In this document: positions 1 to 11,730 of the stretch, piece by piece
Numbering within the stretch: position 1 is the stretch's first letter
Layout of the letters: each line of letters starts with the position of its first letter
Assembly: GCA_904377845.1 (NCBI GenBank)
Contig: CAJFGR010000019.1
Coordinates: forward strand, 1-64,000
Reading direction: 5' to 3'
From: an uncultured Ruminococcus sp.
GTDB taxonomy: Bacteria > Bacillota > Clostridia > Lachnospirales > Lachnospiraceae
Length of the DNA stretch: 64,000 nucleotides
The notes under the pieces: model-generated
What the model saw: only the letters and a program-made list of their open reading frames with translations
Told to the model about the DNA's origin: nothing
The model's database searches: none
Made by a program: the position numbers and the translations under genes

Positions 1-62
1 GCTCCTATGTACCGCTGCGTTACGGCCCGAGCGAAAGCGGGTGCGCTAGCAATACCTGCCTC

Positions 63-91
63 CCGGCGGATACTTTATCAGTCCGGAAAAT
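63..91. repeat. 29-bp dispersed repeat, copy 1
   Basis: This 29-base stretch recurs without mismatch at 9268-9296. Each copy begins and nearly ends with CCGG and holds GATA-CTT-TATC, so it can fold into an imperfect hairpin. This copy lies just past the 3' end of sigK (minus strand), and the other lies past groEL. The rest of 1-99 is GC-rich sequence in which I recognise nothing. It may be a REP-like intergenic repeat or a shared terminator-type element; only two copies are visible here. Confidence 0.6.
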
Positions 92-99
92 CGGAATTT

Positions 100-729
100 T
101 CATTCCTCCTCTTTGAAGTGTTCGCGGAGTTTCTGAATCGCACTTTTCTCTATCCTTGAGACGTAAGAGCGGGAAATTCCGATCTGCCGGGCGATTTCCC
201 GCTGCGTGTATTCTTCCCCGTTATATAGTCCGTATCGCATTTTTAAAACGAGCTTTTCTCTTGAGGAAAGCTCGTTTTCGACTTTTTCATAGAGTTTCTG
301 TATATTTTCTTTGAGATAGATTTTTTCGGGGACGTCTGCATCGTCGGTTTCAATGATATCATAGAGTTTGATCTCGTTTCCTTCCCGGTCTGTTCCAATT
401 GGCTCATATAAAGAGATCTCTTTTGAGACTTTCTTTTTGGAACGGAGATGCATAAGAATTTCATTTTCAACACATCTTGATGCATAAGCGGCAAGCCGGT
501 TGCCTTTATCAGGATTAAATGTCACAACTGCTTTGATCAGCCCGATCGTTCCGATTGAGATCAGGTCCTCAGGGTCTTCTTCAAGATTCTGATATTTCTT
601 GATGACATGAGCTACAAGCCTTAAGTTTCGCTCGATCAGGATATGCTTTGCCTCGAGGTCGCCCTCCGTGTACTTCTGGATGTAATATTTTTCTTCCGAG
701 GGAGTGAGGGGATTGGGAAAAGACTGCAC
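100..729 (-). CDS. sigK: RNA polymerase sporulation sigma factor SigK
   Basis: This 209-residue sigma-70 family protein should direct late mother-cell transcription during sporulation. Region 2 holds NLRLVAHVIKKY, DLISIGTIGLIKAV and AYASRCVENEILMHLR. Region 4 carries the helix-turn-helix TQREIARQIGISRSYVSRIE. I chose the GTG at 729 because AGAGGTG lies five bases upstream and the protein then starts MQSFPNPL, like mature SigK; another in-frame GTG at 747 has no good ribosome site. With this start there is no hydrophobic pro-sequence, as in several clostridia, so SpoIVFB cleavage is probably not needed. The gene is continuous, with no skin-type insertion. It faces away from comM. Confidence 0.9.
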   Translation of the reverse strand: MQSFPNPLTPSEEKYYIQKYTEGDLEAKHILIERNLRLVAHVIKKYQNLEEDPEDLISIGTIGLIKAVVTFNPDKGNRLAAYASRCVENEILMHLRSKKKVSKEISLYEPIGTDREGNEIKLYDIIETDDADVPEKIYLKENIQKLYEKVENELSSREKLVLKMRYGLYNGEEYTQREIARQIGISRSYVSRIEKSAIQKLREHFKEEE

Positions 730-858
730 GATGACACCTCTTAGCACATTTGATATAGTTTATGAAAAAAACAGAAAGATTGTGCTTTTCCACTTAAAAG
801 ATGGACGATATCATGACTTGACATTTAAGCAAAAACCGTTTTGCTGACTGAATAATCC

Positions 859-887
859 TTGACACCTGGCTACTCATAAGATATCAT
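859..887 (+). promoter_or_regulatory. sigma-A promoter for comM-dprA-topA, with leader hairpin
   Basis: TTGACA (859-864) and TATCAT (882-887) are separated by 17 bases. The leader of about 140 bases contains a 9-bp hairpin, CCGGGGAAA / TTTCCCCGG (900-920), without a following T-run. It is the only convincing promoter before comM. Confidence 0.65.
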
Positions 888-1032
888 AATTATACATTCC
901 CGGGGAAATCTTTTCCCCGGCAATCCTGCCTTTGAGGGAAGGCATCTGATCAATTCGATCGGGAAATTCAGATTTTAGTCAGTATGTATTTGCGTGTTGT
1001 ATTGTGCAGAGCGCGCCGGGAAAGGAGCGCAG

Positions 1033-2580
1033 ATGAGTTTCAATACAGTTTTGTCTGCTGCTATTGAAGGTATTAAAGCAGAGTTTGTCAGGGTGGAAGC
1101 TGATGTGTCAAACGGACTTCCGGTGTTTCATATGGTGGGATATCTGTCGTCGGAGGTAAAAGAGGCAGGAGAAAGGGTTCGCACTGCAATTAAAAATTCC
1201 GGGTATGAATATCCGGCAAAGCGTACGGTAATCAATCTGTCGCCGGCGACGCTCAGAAAGCGAGGGGCATCTTTTGATCTTCCGATTGCAGTGTCGATCC
1301 TGGCGTCACTGGGGCAGATTCCGGCGGGAAGAATGGAAAAATGCCTGATTATCGGAGAACTGAGCCTCAACGGCCGGGTGAGAAAAGTACCCGGAATCCT
1401 GCCGGTGGTGATGGAGGCGATGGAACATGGGATTACCCGCTGTATTATCCCCATGGAGAATGCGGCAGAGGGCGCACTGGTCAAGGGAATGCAGATTGTG
1501 GGCGTGGAAAGTCTGCAGGGAGCGGTTGATTTTCTGAGAAAGGGAGTACAGGTACAATGCGCAGATCCTGGAAGGAGTTCGGGCGGAGAGAGGATCTTGT
1601 CGGGAACAGACGGAAATATCCCTGATTTTTCTGAGCTCAGAGGTCAGGAAAATGTAAAGAGAGCGGCTGAAATCGCAGTATCAGGGGGACACAATCTTCT
1701 CATGATCGGGCCTCCCGGAAGCGGAAAATCAATGACTGCAAAGTGCATAGCAGGCATTCTTCCGCCGCTGGATATGAAGGAAAGCATGGAAATTACCAAG
1801 ATATACAGCGTGCTGGGGCTTTTAAAAGATGAGTCGCCTTTGATACGGACAAGACCTTTCAGGGAAGTGCATCATACAGCGACAAGGGCAGCCCTGATTG
1901 GTGGCGGCGTAATACCGAGACCCGGAGAAATAAGTCTTGCACACAAGGGCGTACTATTTCTTGATGAACTGCCTGAGTTTAGAAAAAATGTATTGGAAGT
2001 ACTGCGTCAGCCTCTGGAAGAACGCAGTATCCGTATATCCAGAACATATGGCAATTATGCATTTCCGGCAGATTTCATGCTCGTAGCGGCGATGAATCCG
2101 TGTCCCTGCGGGAGTTATCCTGATCCGGAAAAATGCACCTGTACACCGGCTCAGATTCAGATGTATTTAAGCAGAATCAGCCAGCCTTTTCTGGACCGGA
2201 TTGATTTGTGCGTAGAAGCCCCGAAAATCAGATATAAAGATCTGACAGAAACGAGGAGAGTGGAGTGCTCGGAAGAGATAAGGAAACGGGTATGCACGGC
2301 GAGAGAGATACAGAAGGAGCGCTATCAGGGGACAGATATCACAACGAATTCAGGTCTGGGACATGAGGAACTGAAACGTTACTGTTGGCTGGGTACAGCT
2401 GAAAGCAGGCTGATGGAGCAGGCGTTTATAAAGATGGATCTGTCGGTGCGAGGGTACTACAGGATTATTAAGACGGCGCGTACAATTGCTGATTTGGACG
2501 GCTCAGAGCAGATTCTGGAAAAGCATCTGCACGAGGCTCTCGGATACCGTATGATAGACAGGAAGTACTGGAGGAAATAG
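1033..2580 (+). CDS. comM: YifB/ComM family Mg-chelatase-like AAA ATPase
   Basis: This 515-residue member of the ComM/YifB family, AAA+ ATPases related to Mg-chelatase subunits, is implicated in other bacteria in branch migration during natural transformation. The N-terminal Lon-protease-like ChlI domain (about 1-170) is followed by Walker A GPPGSGKS near residue 226, Walker B VLFLDELPEF near 306, and the cysteine-rich NPCPCGSYPDPEKCTC near 355. The C-terminal Mg-chelatase domain ends in MIDRKYWRK. I prefer the ATG at 1033, preceded by AAAGGAG, over an in-frame upstream start at 994. dprA follows after two bases, so this is a ComM-DprA-TopA operon, a common clostridial order. Length is normal. 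Confidence 0.92.
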   Translation: MSFNTVLSAAIEGIKAEFVRVEADVSNGLPVFHMVGYLSSEVKEAGERVRTAIKNSGYEYPAKRTVINLSPATLRKRGASFDLPIAVSILASLGQIPAGRMEKCLIIGELSLNGRVRKVPGILPVVMEAMEHGITRCIIPMENAAEGALVKGMQIVGVESLQGAVDFLRKGVQVQCADPGRSSGGERILSGTDGNIPDFSELRGQENVKRAAEIAVSGGHNLLMIGPPGSGKSMTAKCIAGILPPLDMKESMEITKIYSVLGLLKDESPLIRTRPFREVHHTATRAALIGGGVIPRPGEISLAHKGVLFLDELPEFRKNVLEVLRQPLEERSIRISRTYGNYAFPADFMLVAAMNPCPCGSYPDPEKCTCTPAQIQMYLSRISQPFLDRIDLCVEAPKIRYKDLTETRRVECSEEIRKRVCTAREIQKERYQGTDITTNSGLGHEELKRYCWLGTAESRLMEQAFIKMDLSVRGYYRIIKTARTIADLDGSEQILEKHLHEALGYRMIDRKYWRK

Positions 2581-2582
2581 GA

Positions 2583-3674
2583 ATGAAATACGAATTCTGG
2601 ATGGCGGGTATAAATGGAATACGACCGGAGAAAAAAGTTATGCTCAGAGAGCGAATGAAAACGGCAGAAGCGATTTATTATATAGAAGAAACACAGCTGC
2701 AGAAATATGAGTTCTTGAATGACAATGACAGAAATAAAATAATGCAGGCGCAGAAAAATACTTCGTTCCACGAAGAATATAGAAAAATGCTGGAAAAGGG
2801 GATCCGGTTTCTTCCGTACTATGACGCTGAATATCCGAAAAGGCTCAGAGAGATAGAAGATTATCCGTATGCGCTTTATGTGAAAGGAAGTATACCGAGA
2901 AAAGATACAAAGAAGGCGGCGGTTATCGGGGCAAGGCGCTGTACGCCTTATGGTGAAAAGTACGCCATTGATTTTGCAAAGGCTCTGGCCGAGCGCGGAG
3001 TGGAGATCATCAGCGGTATGGCAAGAGGAATTGACGGTATGGGGCATCGAGGAGCCCTGCTTGGAGGCGGCAGAACATATGCTGTGCTCGGATCCGGAGC
3101 GGACGTTTGCTATCCAAGAGAGCATATAGGTCTTTATGTTGATATTATGGAACAGGGTGGCGGAATTATTAGCGAACAGCCTCCGGGAACAGCACCTCTG
3201 GCAATGAATTTCCCGGCGCGTAACAGGATTATAAGCGGGCTGTCGGATGTAATCCTTGTTATGGAGGCGGGACAGAAGAGCGGATCGCTCATAACAGTTG
3301 ATCTGGCTCTTGAACAGGGGAGGGATGTCTATGCTCTGCCGGGTCCGGTTAACAGCATATTGAGCGACGGGTGTAACCGTCTGATCCGGCAGGGCGCCGG
3401 AGTTCTGTTGTCTCCGGAGACCTTTCTGGAAGAGTGGGGAATAGAAAAAGAAGCAGAGGAAGGAGGCGGTAAAAAGAAAGTCAAAAATGAAAAAAAACTT
3501 GAAAGTGCAGAAAAATTGGTGTATAGTTGTCTCGGTTTGTATCCGAAGAACCCGGATCAGATTGTAAGTGAAACAAAACTGGAAATTAATGAAGTCCTTG
3601 CAATGCTGGTATCTCTGGAATTAAAGGGATATGTCCGGGAAATATCGAAGAATTATTATGTAATATCAGAATAA
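2583..3674 (+). CDS. dprA: DNA-processing protein DprA
   Basis: This 363-residue protein of the DprA/Smf family binds single-stranded DNA and loads RecA during transformation. The central Rossmann-like domain is clear, with AAVIGARRCTPYGE, IISGMARGIDGMGH, VLGSGADVCYP (near residue 170) and NFPARNRIISGLSD. The last 65 residues form the winged-helix domain seen in many DprA proteins. The gene starts two bases after comM and is followed closely by topA, implying co-transcription. Between the domains is a lysine/glutamate-rich linker (about residues 290-310). Nothing is missing. Confidence 0.93.
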   Translation: MKYEFWMAGINGIRPEKKVMLRERMKTAEAIYYIEETQLQKYEFLNDNDRNKIMQAQKNTSFHEEYRKMLEKGIRFLPYYDAEYPKRLREIEDYPYALYVKGSIPRKDTKKAAVIGARRCTPYGEKYAIDFAKALAERGVEIISGMARGIDGMGHRGALLGGGRTYAVLGSGADVCYPREHIGLYVDIMEQGGGIISEQPPGTAPLAMNFPARNRIISGLSDVILVMEAGQKSGSLITVDLALEQGRDVYALPGPVNSILSDGCNRLIRQGAGVLLSPETFLEEWGIEKEAEEGGGKKKVKNEKKLESAEKLVYSCLGLYPKNPDQIVSETKLEINEVLAMLVSLELKGYVREISKNYYVISE

Positions 3675-3709
3675 AAGGCATAAACCTGCCAATGGAGGGA
3701 GTCAGATAT

Positions 3710-5788
3710 ATGGCGCATTATCTTGTTATCGTGGAGTCACCTGCGAAGGTAAAAACGATTAAAAAGTTTCTGGGAAGCAATTATACGGTTGCGGCATCAC
3801 AGGGACACGTAAGAGATCTTCCGAAGAGTTCGCTCGGCATCGACATTGAGCATGATTATGAGCCGAAGTATATCACGATAAGAGGCAAGGGAGACATTCT
3901 TGCCAGTCTGAGAAAGGAAGTTAAAAAATCCGATAAAGTATATCTGGCAACCGACCCTGACCGGGAAGGAGAGGCAATTTCGTGGCATCTTGCTGCTGCA
4001 CTTAAGCTTGATGACAAGAAAATGCGGCGCATTACATTTAATGAGATTACGAAAAATGCGGTAAAGGCTTCATTGAAAGCTCCGAGAAGCATTGATATGA
4101 ATCTGGTAGATGCGCAGCAGGCAAGGCGTGTCCTTGACCGTATGGTGGGATATATGATAAGCCCGATCCTATGGGCGAAAGTAAAGCGCGGACTGAGTGC
4201 GGGGCGTGTTCAGTCTGTTGCGCTTCGCCTTGTGGCAGACCGGGAAGAGGAGATCAATGCTTTTATACCGGAAGAATACTGGACCCTCGATGCCGCGCTC
4301 AGAATTAAAGGTGAGAAGCGTCCGCTTATAGCCAGATTTTACGGCACAGATAAGAAAAAGATTATGATCCGCTCTGAAGAAGAATTAAAAGAGATTCTTC
4401 GCAAAATCGAAAACGAGGAATTTAAGATCACAGATATCAGGACTACGGAGCGTATCCGGAAGGCACCGCTGCCTTTTACAACGAGTACGCTTCAGCAGGA
4501 AGCAGCAAAAGCGCTGAATTTCGGAACGCAGAAGACGATGCGCATTGCCCAGCAGCTATATGAAGGTATTGATATCAAGGGAGACGGAACGGTCGGTGTG
4601 ATCACCTATCTGCGTACAGATTCAACAAGAATCGCAGATGAGGCGGATGTAGCTGCAAGAGAATATATTTCTGCAAATTATGGAGCAGAATATGCAGCCG
4701 CCAGACAGGCAAGCCCCGCCGGCGATAAAAAAATACAGGACGCGCACGAGGCCATCCGTCCGACTGATATAACACGGACTCCGGCATCTCTTAAAGATTC
4801 CCTGACAAGAGACCAGTTCAGGCTGTATCAGCTTATTTGGAAGCGCTTTGCAGCAAGCCGCATGAATCCGGCGCGTTATGAGGCGACGTCGGTTAAGATT
4901 TCAGCGGGAGAGTACTGTTTCACAGTCGCTGCTTCCAAGCTGTTGTTTGACGGTTTCCGTTCTGTGTACACAGAGGCAGATGAGGAAAAGGAAGAGAGTA
5001 ATGTGCTTGTGGGCCATCTGAGTATGGATTCTGTCCTTACGAAGGAGGAGCTTGATCCTAAACAGCATTTTACACAGCCCCCGGCGCATTACACGGAGGC
5101 CAGCCTTGTAAAGGCTCTGGAAGAGCTGGGAATTGGCCGCCCGAGCACTTATGCTCCGACAATTTCTATTATTCTGGGACGCCGTTATGTGACAAAAGAG
5201 GCGAAAAATCTTTATCTGACCGAGATTGGGGAAGTAGTAAATAATATGATGAAACAGTCTTTCCCCAGCATTGTGGATGTGAATTTTACTGCCAATATGG
5301 AAGGTCTTCTCGATATGGTAGAAGAAGGAAAAGTAGCGTGGAAAGAAATTATCCGCAACTTCTATCCGGATCTCGAAGAGGCGGTACAAAAAGCCGAAAA
5401 AGAGCTTGAGACAGTTAAAATAGAGGATGAAGTTACAGATGTTATCTGTGAAGAGTGCGGAAGAAATATGGTTATCAAGTACGGCCCGCATGGAAAATTC
5501 CTTGCATGTCCGGGCTTTCCGGAATGCCGTAATACAAAGCCGTATCTTGAAAAAATCGGAGTCCCCTGTCCTGTGTGCGGCAAAGATGTCGTAATCCGTA
5601 AGACGAAGAAAGGAAGAAAGTATTACGGATGTGAGAATAATCCGGAGTGCGAATTTATGTCCTGGCAGAAACCGTCCAGAGAAAAATGTCCGGAGTGCGG
5701 CGGATATATGGTGGAAAAAGGTAATAAACTGGTCTGTGCAAATGAAAAATGCGGTTACGTTACCACTTTGAACAAGAAGAAAGAATGA
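3710..5788 (+). CDS. topA: DNA topoisomerase I
   Basis: Type IA topoisomerase of 692 residues that relaxes negative supercoils. The Toprim domain opens with YLVIVESPAKVKTIKKFL and includes ATDPDREGEAISWHL near residue 81. The catalytic tyrosine lies in VITYLRTDSTRI near residue 299. The C-terminus (from about residue 580) has three C4 zinc ribbons, beginning CEECGRNMV. I chose the ATG at 3710, placed behind AGGGAG; the earlier in-frame ATG at 3692 overlaps that ribosome site. Third gene of the comM operon. Complete. Confidence 0.95.
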   Translation: MAHYLVIVESPAKVKTIKKFLGSNYTVAASQGHVRDLPKSSLGIDIEHDYEPKYITIRGKGDILASLRKEVKKSDKVYLATDPDREGEAISWHLAAALKLDDKKMRRITFNEITKNAVKASLKAPRSIDMNLVDAQQARRVLDRMVGYMISPILWAKVKRGLSAGRVQSVALRLVADREEEINAFIPEEYWTLDAALRIKGEKRPLIARFYGTDKKKIMIRSEEELKEILRKIENEEFKITDIRTTERIRKAPLPFTTSTLQQEAAKALNFGTQKTMRIAQQLYEGIDIKGDGTVGVITYLRTDSTRIADEADVAAREYISANYGAEYAAARQASPAGDKKIQDAHEAIRPTDITRTPASLKDSLTRDQFRLYQLIWKRFAASRMNPARYEATSVKISAGEYCFTVAASKLLFDGFRSVYTEADEEKEESNVLVGHLSMDSVLTKEELDPKQHFTQPPAHYTEASLVKALEELGIGRPSTYAPTISIILGRRYVTKEAKNLYLTEIGEVVNNMMKQSFPSIVDVNFTANMEGLLDMVEEGKVAWKEIIRNFYPDLEEAVQKAEKELETVKIEDEVTDVICEECGRNMVIKYGPHGKFLACPGFPECRNTKPYLEKIGVPCPVCGKDVVIRKTKKGRKYYGCENNPECEFMSWQKPSREKCPECGGYMVEKGNKLVCANEKCGYVTTLNKKKE

Positions 5789-5808
5789 AAGATTGATTGA
5801 ATTGCATT

Positions 5809-5823
5809 GCTATTCTGAAAATT
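5809..5823. promoter_or_regulatory. CodY-box-like site upstream of codY
   Basis: GCTATTCTGAAAATT matches the CodY consensus AATTTTCWGAAAATT at 12 of 15 positions. It lies 82 bases before the codY start, a position that would suit autoregulation. The match is seen in the sequence; the function is inferred. Confidence 0.45.
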
Positions 5824-5905
5824 GTGTGATAACATAGAACTATCTAGCAATTTGTCGGGATTTGTATATACAATTGTGATATACAGAAGATATGCGGAGG
5901 AAATA

Positions 5906-6685
5906 ATGAGTGTACAATTATTAGACAAAACAAGAAAAATTAATAAACTGCTCCATAACAATAATTCGAGCAAGGTTGTATTTAATGATATCTGTGCGGT
6001 TCTGACCGAGATCCTTGACTCGAATGTTCTTGTGGTCAGCCGGAAAGGAAAGATTCTCGGCGTAAGTAAATGTCCGAGCGTGAAAGAAATTCATGAATTG
6101 ATCACCGAGTCAGTCGGATCCCATATCGATGCAATGTTAAATGAGCGTCTTTTGAGTATTCTTTCTACGAAAGAAAATGTTAATCTGGAAACCCTGGGCT
6201 TTTCTCCGGAAGCGGTAGAGGGATATCAGGCAATCGTTACGCCGATTGATATTGCAGGAGAACGTCTCGGAACACTTTTTATCTATAAACAGAATGCAGT
6301 GTATTCTATTGACGATATTATTCTCAGCGAATACGGTACCGCTGTGGTTGGTCTTGAAATGCTTCGCTCTGTAAATGAAGAGAGCGCGGAAGAGACTAGA
6401 AAAGAACATATTGTTCAGTCGGCTATCGGAACACTGTCTTTCTCGGAGCTTGAAGCGATTATTCATATTTTTGACGAGCTGGGGGGCACAGAAGGTATTC
6501 TGGTTGCGAGCAAGATTGCCGACAGAGTCGGTATTACCAGGTCTGTAATTGTAAACGCCCTGCGGAAATTTGAAAGTGCGGGAGTGATTGAATCCCGCTC
6601 TTCAGGTATGAAAGGAACTTATATTAAGGTTCTCAACGACTATGTATTTACTGAACTTGAAAAGATAAAAAAAGAGCGTATGTAA
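5906..6685 (+). CDS. codY: GTP-sensing global repressor CodY
   Basis: CodY senses GTP and branched-chain amino acids and represses nutrient-scavenging genes in low-GC Gram-positives. The protein is 259 residues, the usual length, beginning SVQLLDKTRKINKLL. The N-terminal GAF domain covers about 1-155. The C-terminal winged helix contains ASKIADRVGITRSVIVNALRK from about residue 200. The ATG at 5906 behind GGAGG was chosen; a frame extension upstream to 5822 lacks a ribosome site. It is preceded by a CodY-like box and stands just after topA, though probably with its own promoter. Confidence 0.96.
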   Translation: MSVQLLDKTRKINKLLHNNNSSKVVFNDICAVLTEILDSNVLVVSRKGKILGVSKCPSVKEIHELITESVGSHIDAMLNERLLSILSTKENVNLETLGFSPEAVEGYQAIVTPIDIAGERLGTLFIYKQNAVYSIDDIILSEYGTAVVGLEMLRSVNEESAEETRKEHIVQSAIGTLSFSELEAIIHIFDELGGTEGILVASKIADRVGITRSVIVNALRKFESAGVIESRSSGMKGTYIKVLNDYVFTELEKIKKERM

Positions 6686-6701
6686 ACTGGAGGACTGAGA
6701 T

Positions 6702-7028
6702 ATGTACGAAGGAAATCCTGTTGATCTTAGAATGGAAAAAATTCTGTCTGCTGATGGTATTTTTGATGATTCGACACGGCAGTGCAGAGTTCGCAAATAT
6801 GATCCGGAGGAAGATTTTATCTATCTGGAACTCAAAGAAGATAAGTTGGAGACGATTTCTCTGGATGCCAAATACAGATGTTACATATCTACGAGAACAG
6901 AGCTTCTGTATTGCACAGGCGTGGTGAAAGAGAGATACCGCCAGGAGGATAAAAACCTGTTAAAGTTCAGAATTGAGAATGGGTTTTATAATGTATATGA
7001 AGGAAGAAAAATGACGAAACGTGCCTGA
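6702..7028 (+). CDS. Small PilZ/YcgR-N-like protein, function unknown
   Basis: A 108-residue protein with no signal peptide or membrane segment. The pattern IYLELKEDKLETISLDAKYRCYI followed by CTGVVKERY and FRIENGFY resembles the short beta-barrel of YcgR-N/PilZ-like proteins found in clostridia. I do not see a clear c-di-GMP binding RxxxR...D/NxSxxG motif. It starts 16 bases after codY behind GGAGGA and is likely co-transcribed with it. Its stop codon lies in the loop region of the terminator at 7018-7042. Family assignment is tentative. Confidence 0.7.
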   Translation: MYEGNPVDLRMEKILSADGIFDDSTRQCRVRKYDPEEDFIYLELKEDKLETISLDAKYRCYISTRTELLYCTGVVKERYRQEDKNLLKFRIENGFYNVYEGRKMTKRA

Positions 7029-7042
7029 GGGCACGTTTTTTT
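7018..7042 (+). terminator. Rho-independent terminator after codY unit
   Basis: AACGTGCC (7018-7025) pairs with GGCACGTT (7030-7037), followed by a T-run to 7042. The hairpin overlaps the stop codon of the preceding small gene. Confidence 0.85.
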
Positions 7043-7063
7043 GCTCATTTACAGGCGCTCAGC

Positions 7064-7126
7064 TCATCTGAATATCAGTCGCCGGATTCTTATGCAAGCA
7101 TAAATCCGTCTCCTGATATCAGATGA
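7064..7126. repeat. 63-nt nested inverted repeat upstream of groES
   Basis: TCATCTG-A-ATATCAG (7064-7078) pairs with CTGATAT-CAGATGA (7113-7126), with one bulged base. The interior can extend the stem with CGGAT/ATCCG and TTATGC/GCATAA. It lies between the terminator and the groES promoter, so it is not an obvious part of either transcript. Role unknown. Confidence 0.5.
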
Positions 7127-7166
7127 CTGAACTGTTACAGAAAATATAAAAACCTTGTAAACTGTG

Positions 7167-7195
7167 TTGACAAATTTAAAACGGAGTGCTATTTT
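7167..7195 (+). promoter_or_regulatory. groESL sigma-A promoter
   Basis: TTGACA (7167-7172), 17-base spacer, TATTTT (7190-7195). The CIRCE operator lies directly downstream, the usual arrangement for HrcA control. Confidence 0.8.
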
Positions 7196-7208
7196 ATATT
7201 CATGAGGC

Positions 7209-7235
7209 TTAGCACTCGTAAGAAATGAGTGCTAA
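7209..7235 (+). promoter_or_regulatory. CIRCE operator (HrcA binding site)
   Basis: Perfect CIRCE: TTAGCACTC, nine bases, GAGTGCTAA. It predicts HrcA-mediated heat-shock control of groES-groEL. hrcA itself is not in the window. Confidence 0.97.
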
Positions 7236-7261
7236 CAAAACAAAATCAAGGAGGAATTACA

Positions 7262-7549
7262 ATGAAGTTAGTACCATTAGGTGACAAAATTGTTTTAAAA
7301 CAGTTAGAAGCAGAAGAGACAACAAAATCCGGTATCGTTCTTCCGGGACAGGCAAAAGAAAAACCCCAGGAAGCAGAAGTTATCGCTGTGGGACCGGGTG
7401 GAAATATAGATGGAAAAGAAGTCGTAATGCAGGTAAAAACCGGCGATAAAGTAATCTACTCCAAATATGCAGGCACAGATGTTGAACTTGACGGAGAAGA
7501 ATATATCATCGTAAAACAGAATGACATTTTAGCAATTGTTGAAGAATAA
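7262..7549 (+). CDS. groES: Co-chaperonin GroES
   Basis: A 95-residue GroES that caps the GroEL folding chamber. MKLVPLGDKIVLKQ, SGIVLPGQAKEKP, GDKVIYSKYAGTDV and the C-terminal DILAIVEE are characteristic. The ATG at 7262 lies behind AAGGAGG; an upstream in-frame extension to 7229 runs through CIRCE and was rejected. It is the first gene of the CIRCE-controlled operon, with groEL 27 bases downstream. Confidence 0.97.
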   Translation: MKLVPLGDKIVLKQLEAEETTKSGIVLPGQAKEKPQEAEVIAVGPGGNIDGKEVVMQVKTGDKVIYSKYAGTDVELDGEEYIIVKQNDILAIVEE

Positions 7550-7558
7550 AAACATTAA

Positions 7559-9199
<1,641 letters not shown>

Positions 9200-9219
9200 T
9201 TTCATATTCGTAATATATA

Positions 9220-9256
9220 GAGTGAAGAGGATAACAACTCTTCGCTCTTTTATTTT
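9220..9256 (+). terminator. Terminator after groEL
   Basis: GAGTGAAGAG (9220-9229) pairs with CTCTTCGCTC (9238-9247) with one G-U pair, followed by a T-rich run. Confidence 0.8.
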
Positions 9257-9267
9257 CGAATTAATTG

Positions 9268-9296
9268 CCGGCGGATACTTTATCAGTCCGGAAAAT
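9268..9296. repeat. 29-bp dispersed repeat, copy 2
   Basis: Identical over 29 bases to positions 63-91. It follows the groEL terminator and precedes the guaB promoter. It holds the same imperfect CCGG...GATA-CTT-TATC...CCGG hairpin. Confidence 0.6.
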
Positions 9297-9382
9297 GCTA
9301 TTTTATAGACACATAAGCACCGCTTATAAATAAAGCTTAAAATAAATCAAGTCTGATTCATGGCTGCTTCGGCTGAAAATGG

Positions 9383-9411
9383 TTGACATCTTCATTGAAT
9401 TTCGTTAGTAT
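9383..9411 (+). promoter_or_regulatory. guaB promoter
   Basis: TTGACA (9383-9388), 17-base spacer, TAGTAT (9406-9411), about 65 bases before the guaB start. I saw no purine riboswitch in the leader. Confidence 0.65.
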
Positions 9412-9430
9412 ATCAGTTAAATATTTATAA

Positions 9431-10930
<1,500 letters not shown>

Positions 10931-10947
10931 ATAACAGATATTCAAAA

Positions 10948-10977
10948 AAGAATCCTGTTCTGCAGGGTTCTTTTTTT
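10948..10977 (+). terminator. Terminator after guaB
   Basis: AAGAATCCTG / CAGGGTTCTT hairpin with a five-base loop and a T-run. Confidence 0.85.
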
Positions 10978-11054
10978 ATAAATTCATAAGATTTTGTTCA
11001 CTTCCGCTACAGAATTATCTGCTATTATCATAAATTGGAAGGCGGGGCTTACAG

Positions 11055-11681
11055 ATGAAAAAACATAAGAAGAACGGATACTTAATATGGGGGATGATTA
11101 TTCTTGTAATTCTGACTCTCGTGCTTGCCGTGAGGGGATTTACGTCGCTCGGCACGGGGTATATTAATGCGGATGCATCAGAGCCGGATCTGGATGTGCA
11201 GCTTCTGGACGTCAATCCCTATTCGAGACCGGGGATACAGAGCAATGGGATTACCGGCATTGTGATCCATTATACAGCCAATCCGGGAAGTACGGCGCAG
11301 GAAAACAGAGATTATTTCAACGGACTTCAGTACTCGCATGAGACGTCTGCCAGCAGTAATTTTATTGTGGGACTTGACGGAGAGATTATACAGTGCGTTC
11401 CGACATGGGAAGTGGCTTATGCATCCAATGACAGGAATTATGATACGGTATCTATTGAGGTGTGTCATCCGGATGAAAGCGGAAAGTTTACGGATGCGAC
11501 ATATCGATCTCTCGTACAGCTTACCGCATGGCTGTGTGTAAAATTCAATCTTACATCGGAGGATGTGATCCGGCACTATGATGTGACTGGAAAAAACTGC
11601 CCGAAATATTTTGTAGAACACGAAGATGCATGGGGGACATTTAAAGAAAATGTGAGTCTTGCTATCGCATCTGAAAATTGA
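11055..11681 (+). CDS. N-acetylmuramoyl-L-alanine amidase (Amidase_2), membrane-anchored
   Basis: Predicted zinc amidase that cleaves the MurNAc-L-Ala bond of peptidoglycan outside the cell. In its 208 residues an N-terminal membrane segment (about 9-27) is followed by an amidase_2/PGRP domain. Zinc-ligand motifs are visible: VIHYTANPG near residue 70, and RHYDVTGKNCP with His and Cys near 173-183; SIEVCHPDESG is also conserved. There is no binding repeat. It precedes a shikimate kinase fusion with about 50 bases between, so the two may share a transcript. Its role could be sporulation or growth; I cannot tell which. Confidence 0.85.
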   Translation: MKKHKKNGYLIWGMIILVILTLVLAVRGFTSLGTGYINADASEPDLDVQLLDVNPYSRPGIQSNGITGIVIHYTANPGSTAQENRDYFNGLQYSHETSASSNFIVGLDGEIIQCVPTWEVAYASNDRNYDTVSIEVCHPDESGKFTDATYRSLVQLTAWLCVKFNLTSEDVIRHYDVTGKNCPKYFVEHEDAWGTFKENVSLAIASEN

Positions 11682-11730
11682 TATAATATGATGGTTGTAT
11701 ACGTCGATTTTGCAGATGTGGAGGAAGAAC

